This document shows, piece by piece, positions 43,057-52,779 of a DNA stretch of 64,000 bases. The notes under the pieces are model-generated. The model saw only the letters and a program-made list of their open reading frames with translations. It ran no database searches and was not told the origin of the DNA. Every line of letters begins with the position of its first letter. Positions within the stretch are counted from its first letter, which is position 1. A program made the translations under genes and the position numbers. This stretch comes from Mesotaenium endlicherianum (taxonomy: Eukaryota; Streptophyta; Zygnematophyceae; Zygnematales; Mesotaeniaceae), in the NCBI GenBank assembly GCA_009602735.1, contig WELA01007670.1, positions 386,492 through 450,491 on the forward strand, read 5' to 3'.

Positions 43057-45248
43057 TCCAGTCTACTGACTGTGAGGATGCTAGAGATAGTGAGTCGTCA
43101 CTAGCTGCCCTCGTAGCAGGTATTATGGGTCCTGCTGAACTGGATTCACTATGCATGCCTGACAAACAGATAAAGGAGACCATCAGTAATATAGACGTCC
43201 AGAGAGTGCACACTCTGGATGCTCTTGTTCCACCTGATGTCCAACATTTCTTTGCTACGTCAGGAGAACAATGCAAAAGTCAGGAAAAGACAGTCCCCCC
43301 TATCCTACTGCATTGCATGATTGCAGGTAGGAAGGTGAGGGCATTTGTCGACGGAGGGGCGTCACATACCTTTATCCACAAGGACTTAGTTAAGCGGCTA
43401 AGGCTGCCTACTATCACCCTAGGGAATAACAAAATATTCCTTGGAGAAGCCTCAAGTATCCCGGGAGGAGTTATAAACAAGCCTACTGAGGTCCAGTTAG
43501 GTTCTGGCATTGCAGTTCTAACTGAAACGCTTACATTTGAGGTACTCAACACTGGCTTTTATGATCTCGTGCTAGGCAGGTCCTGGCTTAATAGACATCA
43601 AGCTGAAGTGTGTTGGAGCAGAGGAACAGTTAAAGTGAGAGGAGCCAGTGATGGGCAGACTGACTTGGCACCCACCAGTGCTCTTCCTCTTGTCCTGTGT
43701 GGATGGCAAATGAAGGAAAAGAAGAGGCTTCCAGAAGGATGCAAGTTGCTGAATGCAATGGAGTTCGTCAAAAGCTGGAACCAGAAGGAAGACAGAATGT
43801 TCTGTCTGCTGCTAAGAGAGGTACCTCCTCAACCTGAAGAAGTGGTTGAGAAAAAGGTACACCCTCCGGAACACCCTACTGCTGCAAACATTGTTGCTCA
43901 GTACACGGATGTGTTTAATATGCCTCCAGGACTACCCCCTAAGCGGGAAGTAGATCATAGGATTGATTTATTACCTGGTAGCCAGCCACCCTGGCAACGC
44001 ACGTATGGCTTGTCTTATTTGGAGAGTGAGGAGTTGAAAACACAGATTGCAGAGCTGGAGGAAAATGGTTACATTTCTCCCAGTAAATCACCGTACGGCG
44101 CACCTATCCTATTTGTTAAGAAAAAGGATGGCAGTATGCGGATGTGTGTGGATTACAGAGCCCTGAACAGAATTACAGTAAAGAACAAGTATGCTTTACC
44201 CAGAATCGAGGACTTGCTTGATACCCTGTCTGGCGCTAAGGTGTTCAGTAAGATAGATCTCAAGAGTGGTTATCATCAAATCAGAATTGCTGAGGGGGAT
44301 GAACACAAGACTGCTTTCCGCACACGTTATGGACACTATGAGTTCAACGTGATGCCATTTGGACTGACTAATGCTCCTGCTACCTTTATGGGTGCTATGA
44401 ATGACATTTTCAGACCTTATTTGGATAAGTTTGTGCAAGTTTTCCTGGATGATATTTTAATTTTCTCTAAAGATGAAGTTCAGCACACTGAACACTTAAA
44501 GACAGTTCTGGACACTCTGCGGAAAAATCACTTGTATGCTAAAATGAGCAAGTGCGATTTCTTGAAGGAAAGTATTGAATTCTTAGGCCACGTTGTCAGT
44601 AAAGAGGGCATCAGTGTGGATCCTAAGAAAGTCCAGACCATAAGGGACTGGCCAGTACCACAGTCTGTCTCTGAAGTTAGATCCTTCCTCGGGTTGGCTA
44701 ACTACTATAGGAGATTTATTGAGAATTATTCCACAAAGGCCAGTAAACTGACTGACCTTACTAAGAAAGACATAGGGTATGTGTGGGGGGAAGAGCAGCA
44801 GGCTGCCTTCCAGACCCTTAAAGATGCCCTTTGTTCTGCCCCAGTGCTAGCCGTGTATGACCCCAGCAAACCGGTGCAGGTGGTTACTGATGCCTCTGAT
44901 TTTGCCATGGGTGCTATTTTGTTGCAGCCTGCTGACAAAACCACAAAGGATGGTAAGGTACGGCAGGAGTGGCATCCTGTGTTGTATGAGTCTATGAAAT
45001 TTAATCCAGCGGAGATTAATTACTCAGTGCATGATAAAGAGCTGCTAGCTATCATTCATGTACTCAAACAGTGGAGAGCATACTTACATGGTAAAGCTTT
45101 TAAGGTGATTACAGATCATCTAGCTTTGACCCACTTTCAGAAGAAGTCCAAGCTGTCAAGGAGGGAGAACCGCTGGAGCCAGATGCTGGAGCAATTCCAA
45201 GTCGTGCTACCGCACTCGGGTATAAGCTCAAGGGAGGGGTCTGGGTGA
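42948..45248 (+). pseudogene. B3 protease, reverse transcriptase, RNase H
   Basis: The frame is -1 to gag and overlaps its last 109 bases, so -1 frameshifting is expected. Protease loop [10 protein letters not shown] (D-G-G) and [18 protein letters not shown] motifs [35 protein letters not shown] (about 44442-44465); RNase [17 protein letters not shown] and [15 protein letters not shown]. After LEQFQV the sequence jumps to VLPHSG: about 218 bases present in B1 (YEPGKLNLADALSRR and linker) are deleted, shifting the frame and ending at 45248. The RNase H C-terminal end with its last conserved Asp is lost. Confidence 0.9.
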
Positions 45249-46630
45249 CTGAAACCACTTCAGGGAGGCTGAAGCTGGTCATTCCTAATAATTTGGAAAT
45301 AAGGTCTCTCTTACTGAGTCAAGCTCATGATAGTCTCCTGGGTGGACATTTAGGGCAGGCCAAAACTGTTGGCAAACTGGCAAAACATTATCATTGGGAG
45401 GGGTTACCCCGGGAGGTCTTGAAATATGTCAAGTCCTGTGACCAGTGTCAGAGAAATAAGTCTCGGCACACACCACCCGGAGGTCTCTTGCAACCGCTAC
45501 CCATCCCAGCTGGACGCTGGGAAACTATATCCATGGACTGGGTGGTCTCACTACCAAGAACTGCCAACGGGCATGATTCAATACTGGTAGTCGTGGATAA
45601 ACTGACAAAAATGGTCGTTTTTATCCCCACAACTGTCAAAGTGACTCCACTCGAAACAGCGAGACAATTTTACAACCATGTAGTATGCCAACATGGGCTC
45701 CCTTCTAATATCATCTCAGACAGAGACTCAAAATTCACCTCTAAGTTCTGGAGAGCTTTAATGGGGTTAATGGGAGTCAAACAGCTGCTCAGCACAGCAA
45801 ACCACCCTCAGACTGATGGGCAGACTGAAAGAACTAACCGAGTTCTGCAGGAGGTGCTGAGAGCATATATTAACCAAAAACAAGATAATTGGGATGACCT
45901 GTTGCCTCAAATTCAATTTGCGGTCAACAGTGCGGTGCACGCGTCAACGGGCAAAACTCCTTTTGAACTCAGCCTGGGTAGAGTTCCTAAGTCTCCTCTA
46001 GATGTGCTAGGGGAATCTTTAACTCATCCTGAAGGGATTGACAACCCGATCTCCCTCCAGTTAACTCAGGAGTTTGCTGACACCTTGTCAGAAGTCCAAC
46101 GAAACTTGCACACGGCCCAAGAAAACCAACAAAAATACGCTAATCAACACCGTCGGGAACTGACATTTTCCAAGGGGGATTTAGTCAAACTGCATTCTCA
46201 ACACCTGTACCTCCCTGGTGTGGTCAAGAAAAAGCTTGGCCCTGTCTGGGTCGGTCCATATTCGGTGGTCCGTCGTGTCGGTCAGAATGCTTACAAACTG
46301 AACATGTCAGCTGAATACAAGGGGCACCCGGTCTTTAATGTCTCCTTCCTGGAACCGTACATCAAAGATGATACACTGTTCACAGGTCGGTTCCCTGTCC
46401 AACCGGGACCAATCCCCGCTCTCCGGCACGGCGACCCTGAGGAATATGAGTTCGATGAGATTTTAGACGCTCGCTCGGTCCGTCGATCGTCTAAATATGT
46501 CATGAAATACCTCATTCGATGGAAGGGTTACGATGCCTCTGGGGACACTTGGGAGTTTAAGGACCACTTGACCAATGCCAAAGGGGCGTTGACACGGTTC
46601 CACCTTCGGGCCGCTGGAGTCCCTCCATAA
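45245..46630 (+). CDS. B3 integrase and chromodomain
   Basis: Open frame after the deletion. Zinc domain [15 protein letters not shown] and [11 protein letters not shown]; core D (MDWVVSLPR), D ([11 protein letters not shown]), E ([12 protein letters not shown]), all intact; [12 protein letters not shown]-terminal [16 protein letters not shown]; chromodomain about 46439-46590 ([17 protein letters not shown]). It inserts cDNA making 5-bp duplications, in agreement with CGCGC. It is cut off from RT by the frame change, so in this copy it would not be made as part of Pol. Confidence 0.9.
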   Translation: MTETTSGRLKLVIPNNLEIRSLLLSQAHDSLLGGHLGQAKTVGKLAKHYHWEGLPREVLKYVKSCDQCQRNKSRHTPPGGLLQPLPIPAGRWETISMDWVVSLPRTANGHDSILVVVDKLTKMVVFIPTTVKVTPLETARQFYNHVVCQHGLPSNIISDRDSKFTSKFWRALMGLMGVKQLLSTANHPQTDGQTERTNRVLQEVLRAYINQKQDNWDDLLPQIQFAVNSAVHASTGKTPFELSLGRVPKSPLDVLGESLTHPEGIDNPISLQLTQEFADTLSEVQRNLHTAQENQQKYANQHRRELTFSKGDLVKLHSQHLYLPGVVKKKLGPVWVGPYSVVRRVGQNAYKLNMSAEYKGHPVFNVSFLEPYIKDDTLFTGRFPVQPGPIPALRHGDPEEYEFDEILDARSVRRSSKYVMKYLIRWKGYDASGDTWEFKDHLTNAKGALTRFHLRAAGVPP

Positions 46631-47021
46631 CTGTCATTTCAGTTGACACGGGAAGGTGACAGGCGGTCCTGTCTCCAATTAAGTTGGAGGGGAAAATATA
46701 TGACAGTTAGTGAGCGAGAGCGATAAAAGAACAGTAACGTGAACCCTAAGTGTCAACATAATGACAGAGGGGACAGCCTGGCCCACATAACGCACCTTGA
46801 GCAGAAGGAAAAAGGGCCTCGCATAACACTACATCACTTAACTCACCCTAAAACACACTCATACGTTTATGTGTAGCGCATCGCAACTACGTCAACTTTT
46901 AGCAATCATCCTGTAAGGTAAACAGCAGCGAAGCCACTATACTAAATACTAACATACTTCCTGCAATCCCTATGACAAAGGTCCATATCCTACTAACTTG
47001 TGCCCTGGTTACATGTGCAGG
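46631..47021 (+). other. B3 spacer with internal PPT-like site and splice-acceptor-like site
   Basis: TTAAGTTGGAGGGG (46679-46692) nearly repeats the PPT region before the 3' LTR (TTAAGTTGGAGGGA, 48797-48810). The spacer ends with a TACATGTGCAGG acceptor-like sequence immediately before the ATG at 47022. No other coding signal. Confidence 0.6.
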
Positions 47022-48698
47022 ATGGCGCCCACCACACAAAAGGAGGACAGAAAGCGCAAGGCAGAAGAAGCCAGGAGGACAATGGAGCAATACCAGAAGG
47101 AGCTGGCGGCGACGTCCCTCACCAGGAGAGAACAAGAAAGGGTCCGCAAACAACAAGAGGCGGCAGAAGAGGCACAGAGGAAGAAGGATCAGGAAGCGGA
47201 AAACCTCAGGAAGGCTGAGGAGGAGAGACAGAAGAAACAGCAAGAAGAAGCGGCAGCGGCAGAAGAGGAGAAAAGAAAAAAGATTGAAGCGGACAGACAG
47301 AAGAGCTTGGCCACTTACAGGTATACTGTGGTGGGTGGCCAAAACTTCGATAACCTGAAGGAAGCATTGCTGGCAGCCCAGGAGATCAACAGGCTGGAAC
47401 AGACAACACTGCTACAGAAGGAAGGAGCTACAGCACTGGACAGGTACATCGAGACACACACCGGCGTGGTCCTTTACGAAGATTATGCTAAGATGGTGGG
47501 CTATACAGCAGAGCAGGCCCGGTATCTCGCAGATGATTCAGAGGACAAGCCGGTCCCCATACCGGGAATAGTGGGAGATCAGAGACTCATCCGGATGGTG
47601 AGCATGCGGCCCGATAGCTTTAAGGATACGGTATTCTACCTCACACTCCTGCCAGCTTACAATGAAGTTGAGAGAAGGAGCTGGGAGTACTTGGCCAGGG
47701 AAGCAGGACAGCAGATGTTCTCTCCCCACTGGTTCCCGTGTAAACTGAGGAAGGCTGAGCACGGACCCCAGTACTACCAGCAGCCAACAGACTGGAGGTG
47801 GATGACCGTCACAAATAAGAAGCAGGAGTGTGACCGAGCCCAACCGGATGACTTCCACTATGGCCTAGACGGCTATCTCATCCTACCACCTCACATTGCC
47901 CCTTGGGACCCCAGGCTGAATGGATGCCTGAGCAATATGAATGCAGAGACCAAGGAACATAGGAGGAGGGGAAGAGACTACTTCTCTAAGGGAAAGCATG
48001 CCTTTGTCAAATGGGCAAAGAATGCAGGCCGGATAGATATCAGTAGGCTGAAGGCCAAGCAACCTCCAGCGCGCCCTAAGAAAGGGAGGTCGGTAGACTA
48101 CTCCATGTCTACTAGGGAGCAGGACGACTTAGTGGACGAGACCCCTACTCTCTCCGAGGAGGAGGATGAGGAGGATGAGGAAGAAGAACAAGGCAGAGGA
48201 GAAGCATCAGCAGCAGGTACTCAGGATACCCAGGGACAGGCAGTGGCACTTCCTAAAGAACCACGATCAGGTGTGTGGAATGTGATCCCCGTTATGGCGA
48301 CAACTGGACCCCGCGCTCGCTCCCCCAGCCCACCTGCCCAAGCAGGGGAAGAAGCTGATCTGACTGTACTGGGCAGCAGACACAGACAGAAATCCCCAGA
48401 GGACAGGGGTGCCAGAAGAGGGACACGCGGGTGGGCCAGAGGTATGCCAGCCTCCCCCTCCGCTCAGGGGCATGTACCTCTAGCCAATGTATTTCAGCAT
48501 CCTACTGGAATGCCTGTCTATGTGGGAATCAACACCCAAGTAGTTGAAGAGCAGGCCACCATCCTCCGTTCTCCTCGAGGGCCAACTTTAGAGCAAACAG
48601 GGTTCTTTAGAAGGCCAGCTGACAGACCTAGAGGGCTGTCCAGATCTAGGTCCAGATCTCCGTCTCCTGACCCTGAAGCCCCAGGAACAACCCCTTAA
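47022..48698 (+). CDS. Family B extra ORF between pol and 3' LTR, unknown function
   Basis: 559-codon frame counting the stop (558 residues), intact in B3. Start chosen at MAPTTQKEDRK because B2 starts at the same place and both have CAGG directly before the ATG. Residues 5-100 are Lys/Glu/Gln/Arg-rich with long charged heptad-like runs (coiled coil). The middle part is conserved with B2: YNEVERRSWEYLARE, HWFPCKLRKAE, QQPTDWRWMT, LPPHIAPWDPRLNG, SKGKHAFVKWAK. An acidic run (SEEEDEEDEEEEQ), a second conserved block (RGMPASPSAQGHVPL, HPTGMPVYVG) and an Arg/Ser-rich tail (SRSRSRSPSP) follow. No transmembrane or signal segment, no zinc ligands and no enzyme motif recognised. It may bind nucleic acid or act as a second structural or transport protein; that is speculation. 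Confidence 0.85.
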   Translation: MAPTTQKEDRKRKAEEARRTMEQYQKELAATSLTRREQERVRKQQEAAEEAQRKKDQEAENLRKAEEERQKKQQEEAAAAEEEKRKKIEADRQKSLATYRYTVVGGQNFDNLKEALLAAQEINRLEQTTLLQKEGATALDRYIETHTGVVLYEDYAKMVGYTAEQARYLADDSEDKPVPIPGIVGDQRLIRMVSMRPDSFKDTVFYLTLLPAYNEVERRSWEYLAREAGQQMFSPHWFPCKLRKAEHGPQYYQQPTDWRWMTVTNKKQECDRAQPDDFHYGLDGYLILPPHIAPWDPRLNGCLSNMNAETKEHRRRGRDYFSKGKHAFVKWAKNAGRIDISRLKAKQPPARPKKGRSVDYSMSTREQDDLVDETPTLSEEEDEEDEEEEQGRGEASAAGTQDTQGQAVALPKEPRSGVWNVIPVMATTGPRARSPSPPAQAGEEADLTVLGSRHRQKSPEDRGARRGTRGWARGMPASPSAQGHVPLANVFQHPTGMPVYVGINTQVVEEQATILRSPRGPTLEQTGFFRRPADRPRGLSRSRSRSPSPDPEAPGTTP

Positions 48699-48776
48699 GG
48701 TGACACGCTGAAGAGGCAGTCAGTAAGGGAGGCTGGTCAGGTTCAGTTCCCTTATTTAAAATTTCTGCAGTTTAAT

Positions 48777-48811
48777 GTTGTCGAGGCGACAACAAGTTAA
48801 GTTGGAGGGAT
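48777..48811 (+). other. B3 pre-LTR hairpin and PPT
   Basis: GTTGTCGAGGCGACAAC (48777-48793), a perfect 7-bp stem with AGG loop, then TTAAGTTGGAGGGA (48797-48810) as plus-strand primer next to the 3' LTR. Conserved in B2; similar GTCGAGGACG dyads precede the PPT in family A. Confidence 0.72.
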
Positions 48812-49533
48812 TGTAATGAATCAGTATATTAGTGGATATAATATTCATTTAAATATAATAGTTAATTAAGTTCAGCCTGCTGAACTTTAGTTAATAGTCA
48901 GTCTGCTGGACTTTACATAATTATCAGTTTGCTGACTCAGTCGAAAGCAGCAGGCTGAAAGTCCATATAAGTCAGCTTGCTGACACATTCTTTGACAGCA
49001 AGCTGACTTCCGTACTCGGTAGCAGCGAACTGCCTTGATATGCATCTAAGTGCGATATGCTAGATGAATGGCCAGATGACATCCCTATGATGGATGGCTA
49101 TTCGGGATGATGGGAGATGGCGGTGGATTTGGTTAACCGAGGTCCTACCAACGTGGTTAACTCCCGGGTAGGCGGTGCCATCGCACTGACCGTTGAACAG
49201 TAAACTCATTCCATGTACATATGCTAGGCATTGCTCTCGAGTTCGGCATTCGGAAACGAGGCCAACTCTCTTGTACAGCTTACTGAGAGAGATCTGAATC
49301 CAAGGCGAGAAGCCATTGATACGCACTGTCTTCTAACCTTGCTTATGTATGAGTTTACTGATTTGCATTATTGATGCTAGTTTACTCTCATTTGACTGAC
49401 GAGTATTATTCACTGGTAGTGCGTTGTCCTTTTGCCGTTTAAACAGTTAACGGAAAGTACCATAAAGATTACTTGCTGATATAAAGATCTTTATTAATTG
49501 TTAATCGCCTATTTGGTAAGTCGATTCATTTCA
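48812..49533 (+). repeat. B3 3' LTR
   Basis: 722 bp, nearly identical to 40827-41543 apart from a few substitutions and small indels. Confidence 0.94.
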
Positions 49534-49538
49534 CGCGC

Positions 49539-50560
49539 CGACCTTTCAAGCGAGCGAACCTGAGGGTCGACCTCCACACATGTGGGCGGCACACCACGTG
49601 TAGAGGTGTAGAAAAGAGCGCGTGATCTAGGAGGAGCCTCAGAGATGCTCAACAGGAGAACCTTGTGAGCAGATCATGGGTCCCAGTGTTCACCACCACT
49701 GCATATAGACTAGGGCATCCTCACCTACCACCTTAACCCGACTATCCACTAGAACTTGCCATTGACCCTCCACCCTCAGTGAACACCACTAGACACCAAA
49801 AGGGACTCGATAAGGGCGGGCATGACAGCTGTCATATCGGTGACCGTCGGCGGACGCTAAACATCGACACGCACAACCTAAACAAGTGCTGGGACAGCAA
49901 AGGCAGGACTTTGGGCAGAAACTCAGAGAGCTAGACGTGGACTGGCTATTCTAGGTGCTGTGGGTTAAAACCCTCCTTATAAGGGGGAAAAACCCACAGC
50001 TTATGAGCTGTAAAATAAAAAACAATGCTAGAAGTCCGTACTGGGCGCTAATGGGCAGCTGGGCAACAACTAGGCACTAAGTAAAGAGCAAAAAATGAGG
50101 TATGAAAACCCCCCTCCCAGCTGCGAGCGAGGGACGGAGAGCGCGGCTGAATGCGGAGGAACCAGAACGTGGTCCTCAGGAACAATAGAAGTATGAACGG
50201 TCTCGGGAGAACCGGGGAAATAGAAACCAGGAGAAAGATACTCCAAGTGGTACACGAGGCCAACGGACACCGGGAACGGATTCGAGACAAAGAAGAGATG
50301 GGGCGACGCGGTCGACCGCCGACCACGGGGCCACTTGGAAGGCACGCGCGCACGCTCCAAGAAGCTCTCGCGAAGAGCGTCCGCAATAGCAGGCGTCAGC
50401 ATCTGGGGCGGGAGACTCCGCGAATTGTGGAATAGGGACTCCATCCACCACGAAAAGGGAGGGTGACCTGCACCAACCAAAATGGGAAGAACCATCAAGA
50501 ACCTGCGTACGAAAGTACGAAACAGAAGCAAGAAATAAGGAAACAAAGAATAAGGGAGTT
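49539..50560 (-). other. E 3' region, possible LTR
   Basis: On the minus strand CAGCTGGGAGGGGGG (about 50106-50120) looks like a PPT; the 560 bases to its left would be LTR, but no partner copy exists in the window to define it. A 176-codon frame (50070-50600) crosses this tract and has no recognised domain. Confidence 0.4.
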
Positions 50561-52012
50561 CTAAGCTACAGGTGGTGGTCTGCACAAAAAGAAAAACCAA
50601 TCACCTTCAAGCACCTTGTGCAAAGGTGGGGATAAACAAGTCAAGTGCCAACCTGCATTGCAACGATTGCACAACAGCATAGAAGTAGGACGGCGAATGG
50701 AACGGCACCTCTGACAGGGGTGATTAGCAGGGACAGTGGCACGCAAGGGATCAACTTTGTTAAAGATATTAGGCAAGTGACATGGTGCGCAGTTCTTCAT
50801 ATGCTTACGAATGGTACGGCCATCAGAACAGTCAAGCGTGAGCACACCATTAGGACTGAGGGTATGCACACGCAAAATCACAGGCCCAGCACGAACATCC
50901 AAAGTGTCCCGCATCTCCCGGTGCAAATAGACATAGTCTCCAACCTCAAACTTGACCATGCGTGGCTTGTACACCCCACTACACAAACGTGTATAATGTA
51001 GGGTATCTTTATGCTGAGCAGTGAGCAAGTTGCCCATGGCTATAGGCATGTGCTTAAGGAACAAAGCAGCCCTCTTGCGCAGGTGAGTCAACAACACATC
51101 ATGATCATCAAAGGAGATAGGCACAGTGACACGATGATGAATTGCCAGAGGAAGAAGGGGTTCTCGACCATAGAGAAGGAAGTAGGGGGAATACGAGCAA
51201 AGAGAGGCTTGGTTACTGAAATTATAATCCATGGCAAGCCAGGGAATGTGCACATCCCAGTCAAACACATCACTGGTGAGAGCATGCTTACGCAGGCTGC
51301 GCTTGACTGTTTGGACTATGCGTTCGGCAAGCCCAATCAGCCTGAGGGTGGTCTCGGGAAGTGGCGCGGTGATCAATAAATGACTTATCAAGCAATTCGT
51401 CCAGATCCTCTTGGAACTTCGACCCTTGATCAGTGAGGACCTCAGCACACGTTTCAAAGCGACATAAGACTCGCTCAGTGAACTCGCGGGCGATGTAAGC
51501 GCTGGACATATCAGGAATACTGACCAACTCAATCCACTTGGTAAGGTGCTCGATCATGACAAATTCATAGCGCATACCACACTTAGAGAGGGGTAATGGC
51601 CCTGCCAAGTCTAATGACCAGCGATAAAAGAGCCCACGCAAGGGAAGCGGATTAAGGACAAACGTAAGTGCATTGAAAGTATTCTCAACACGGTCACAAG
51701 ACGTGCAAGAACGGACAAAATCGCCGACCTGAGCGACCAAACCATCCCACCAAGACTCAATCTGTAGAAGGGAACTCGTGCGTTTAATCCCGAAGTGCAC
51801 AGACTCTTTGTGGACCTTACCAATAAGAGATATGCATTCAGAGAGTGGAGGAACAACCCTAGTGTGGTGGGGAAAAATACGCAACAGGGTTCCCTCATGC
51901 CAGTGATACCAAACACAACGATGCAGAATCCGGTGCAGTTCACGCGCTGACAAAGGAGAAGACCATGTGCGAGTACGCAAGTACTCCATCACTGCAGCAT
52001 CAGCCCACACTA
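50561..52012 (-). pseudogene. E integrase with PHD finger
   Basis: Zinc domain HKESVHFGIKRT and CTSCDRV; core D (YRWSLDLAGPL), D (VLTDQGSKF), E (GLAERIVQTVK), with a frameshift near 51340 between the second Asp and the Glu. The C-terminal domain (VGDYVYLHREMRDTLDV, ILRVHTLSPNGVLTLDC) is followed by the PHD finger at 50582-50716: CQRCRSI, LLCNRCNAGWHLTC, PPLHKVLEGDWF, final Cys. The penultimate Cys of the C4HC3 set is Phe here. D lost a different ligand, so the intact ancestor had all eight. Confidence 0.83.
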
Positions 52013-52779
52013 TGCTTTTATTGTAAGGAGAAAGGCCATCGTGCACTCTCATGCCCCAAAAAGTTGTCAAAAACCGGACAGCGCCGGTAGGCTAGGAGCC
52101 TACCACCCCAAGACCCAATTCACAAGAAGACAACAAGTCAAGTGAGGTGGAGACCCCCGTTGAAGACGACGTTCCAGCCCCAATGGGTTTAAGAGGTTAC
52201 CTTGGAGGAGAGAAGGTCCACATCTTAGTGGATAGCGGAGCCCGAGGCAACTTCATTGCTGCTGATTTTGCCACCAAGCACGGTATTACTGTGCGAACTC
52301 TTGACCACGACGAGGAAATCATGATGCCCGACGAAGTCTCCTACACTACCCCTTCCAAGAAGACGTACCCCTTGGCACTCTCTATCAAGTCCTTCAAGGA
52401 TAGAGTAGTGTTCTCTTCCATGCAATTGAGCAAGTACAACGTTATCTTAGGGACATCTTGGTCAACCAAGCACAACCCCCATGTTGATTGGAGGGACGGT
52501 ACCATCAAGATCAAGAACGACATCACTTCAAGAATCTGTATTTTGCTCGCAATCCACAATATTCAGACCCAAGACATAAAGAAGCCGGCACACAAGATAC
52601 TATTGTCTGCCCTCCAACTCAAGAGACTTGTGAGGAAGGAATAGGAGCTTCTTTTGACCTTGATCACGTCAGAAGACATCAAGAAAGACATCAAGAGTAA
52701 AGAGGGCAGCCCCGTTCCCAAGGAGATACAAGAAATCTTGAAGGACTACAAAGAAGTATTCTACCCGTAATTGCCCCAG
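52013..52779 (+). pseudogene. C2: family C gag end and protease fragment
   Basis: It begins inside the zinc knuckle (CFYCKEKGHRALSC) and follows the C1 order: gag stop, then in the -1 frame protease with ILVDSGARGNF, VILGTSW and the pre-RT spacer, with one TAG near 52642. Ends at 52779 where the F LTR starts. C1 and C2 differ at scattered positions, so they are separate insertions. Confidence 0.85.

Larger units (their letters stand above)
40827..49533 (+). mobile_element. B3: near-complete family B Ty3/gypsy chromovirus with extra ORF
   Basis: 8.7-kb element flanked by CGCGC at 40822-40826 and 49534-49538. The LTRs are nearly identical, so insertion was recent. Gag has one in-frame TGA and pol one deletion of about 218 bases; the rest is open, including the extra ORF. 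This is the best reference for family B. Confidence 0.95.
49539..52012 (-). mobile_element. E: fragment of a second PHD-type Ty3/gypsy element
   Basis: Minus-strand integrase, PHD finger and 3' region of an element related to D (shared WLAM-Y-FS-QA, SPYFLLYGR-P-LP and CGPC/CAPCHLPN segments). Cut on the right at about 52012 where family C sequence starts in the opposite orientation; on the left it runs to the B3 insertion. Less GC-rich than D. Confidence 0.8.

Noticed and set aside
43320-43360. Family B protease D-G-G as a broken active site
   Set aside because: D-G-G occurs in many plant Ty3/gypsy proteases and is shared by B2 and B3; only the B1 change to D-E-G looks like damage.
47022-48698. 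Extra ORF as a retroviral-type envelope gene
   Set aside because: The position fits, but no signal peptide, transmembrane helix or cysteine pattern is visible; the protein is charged throughout.
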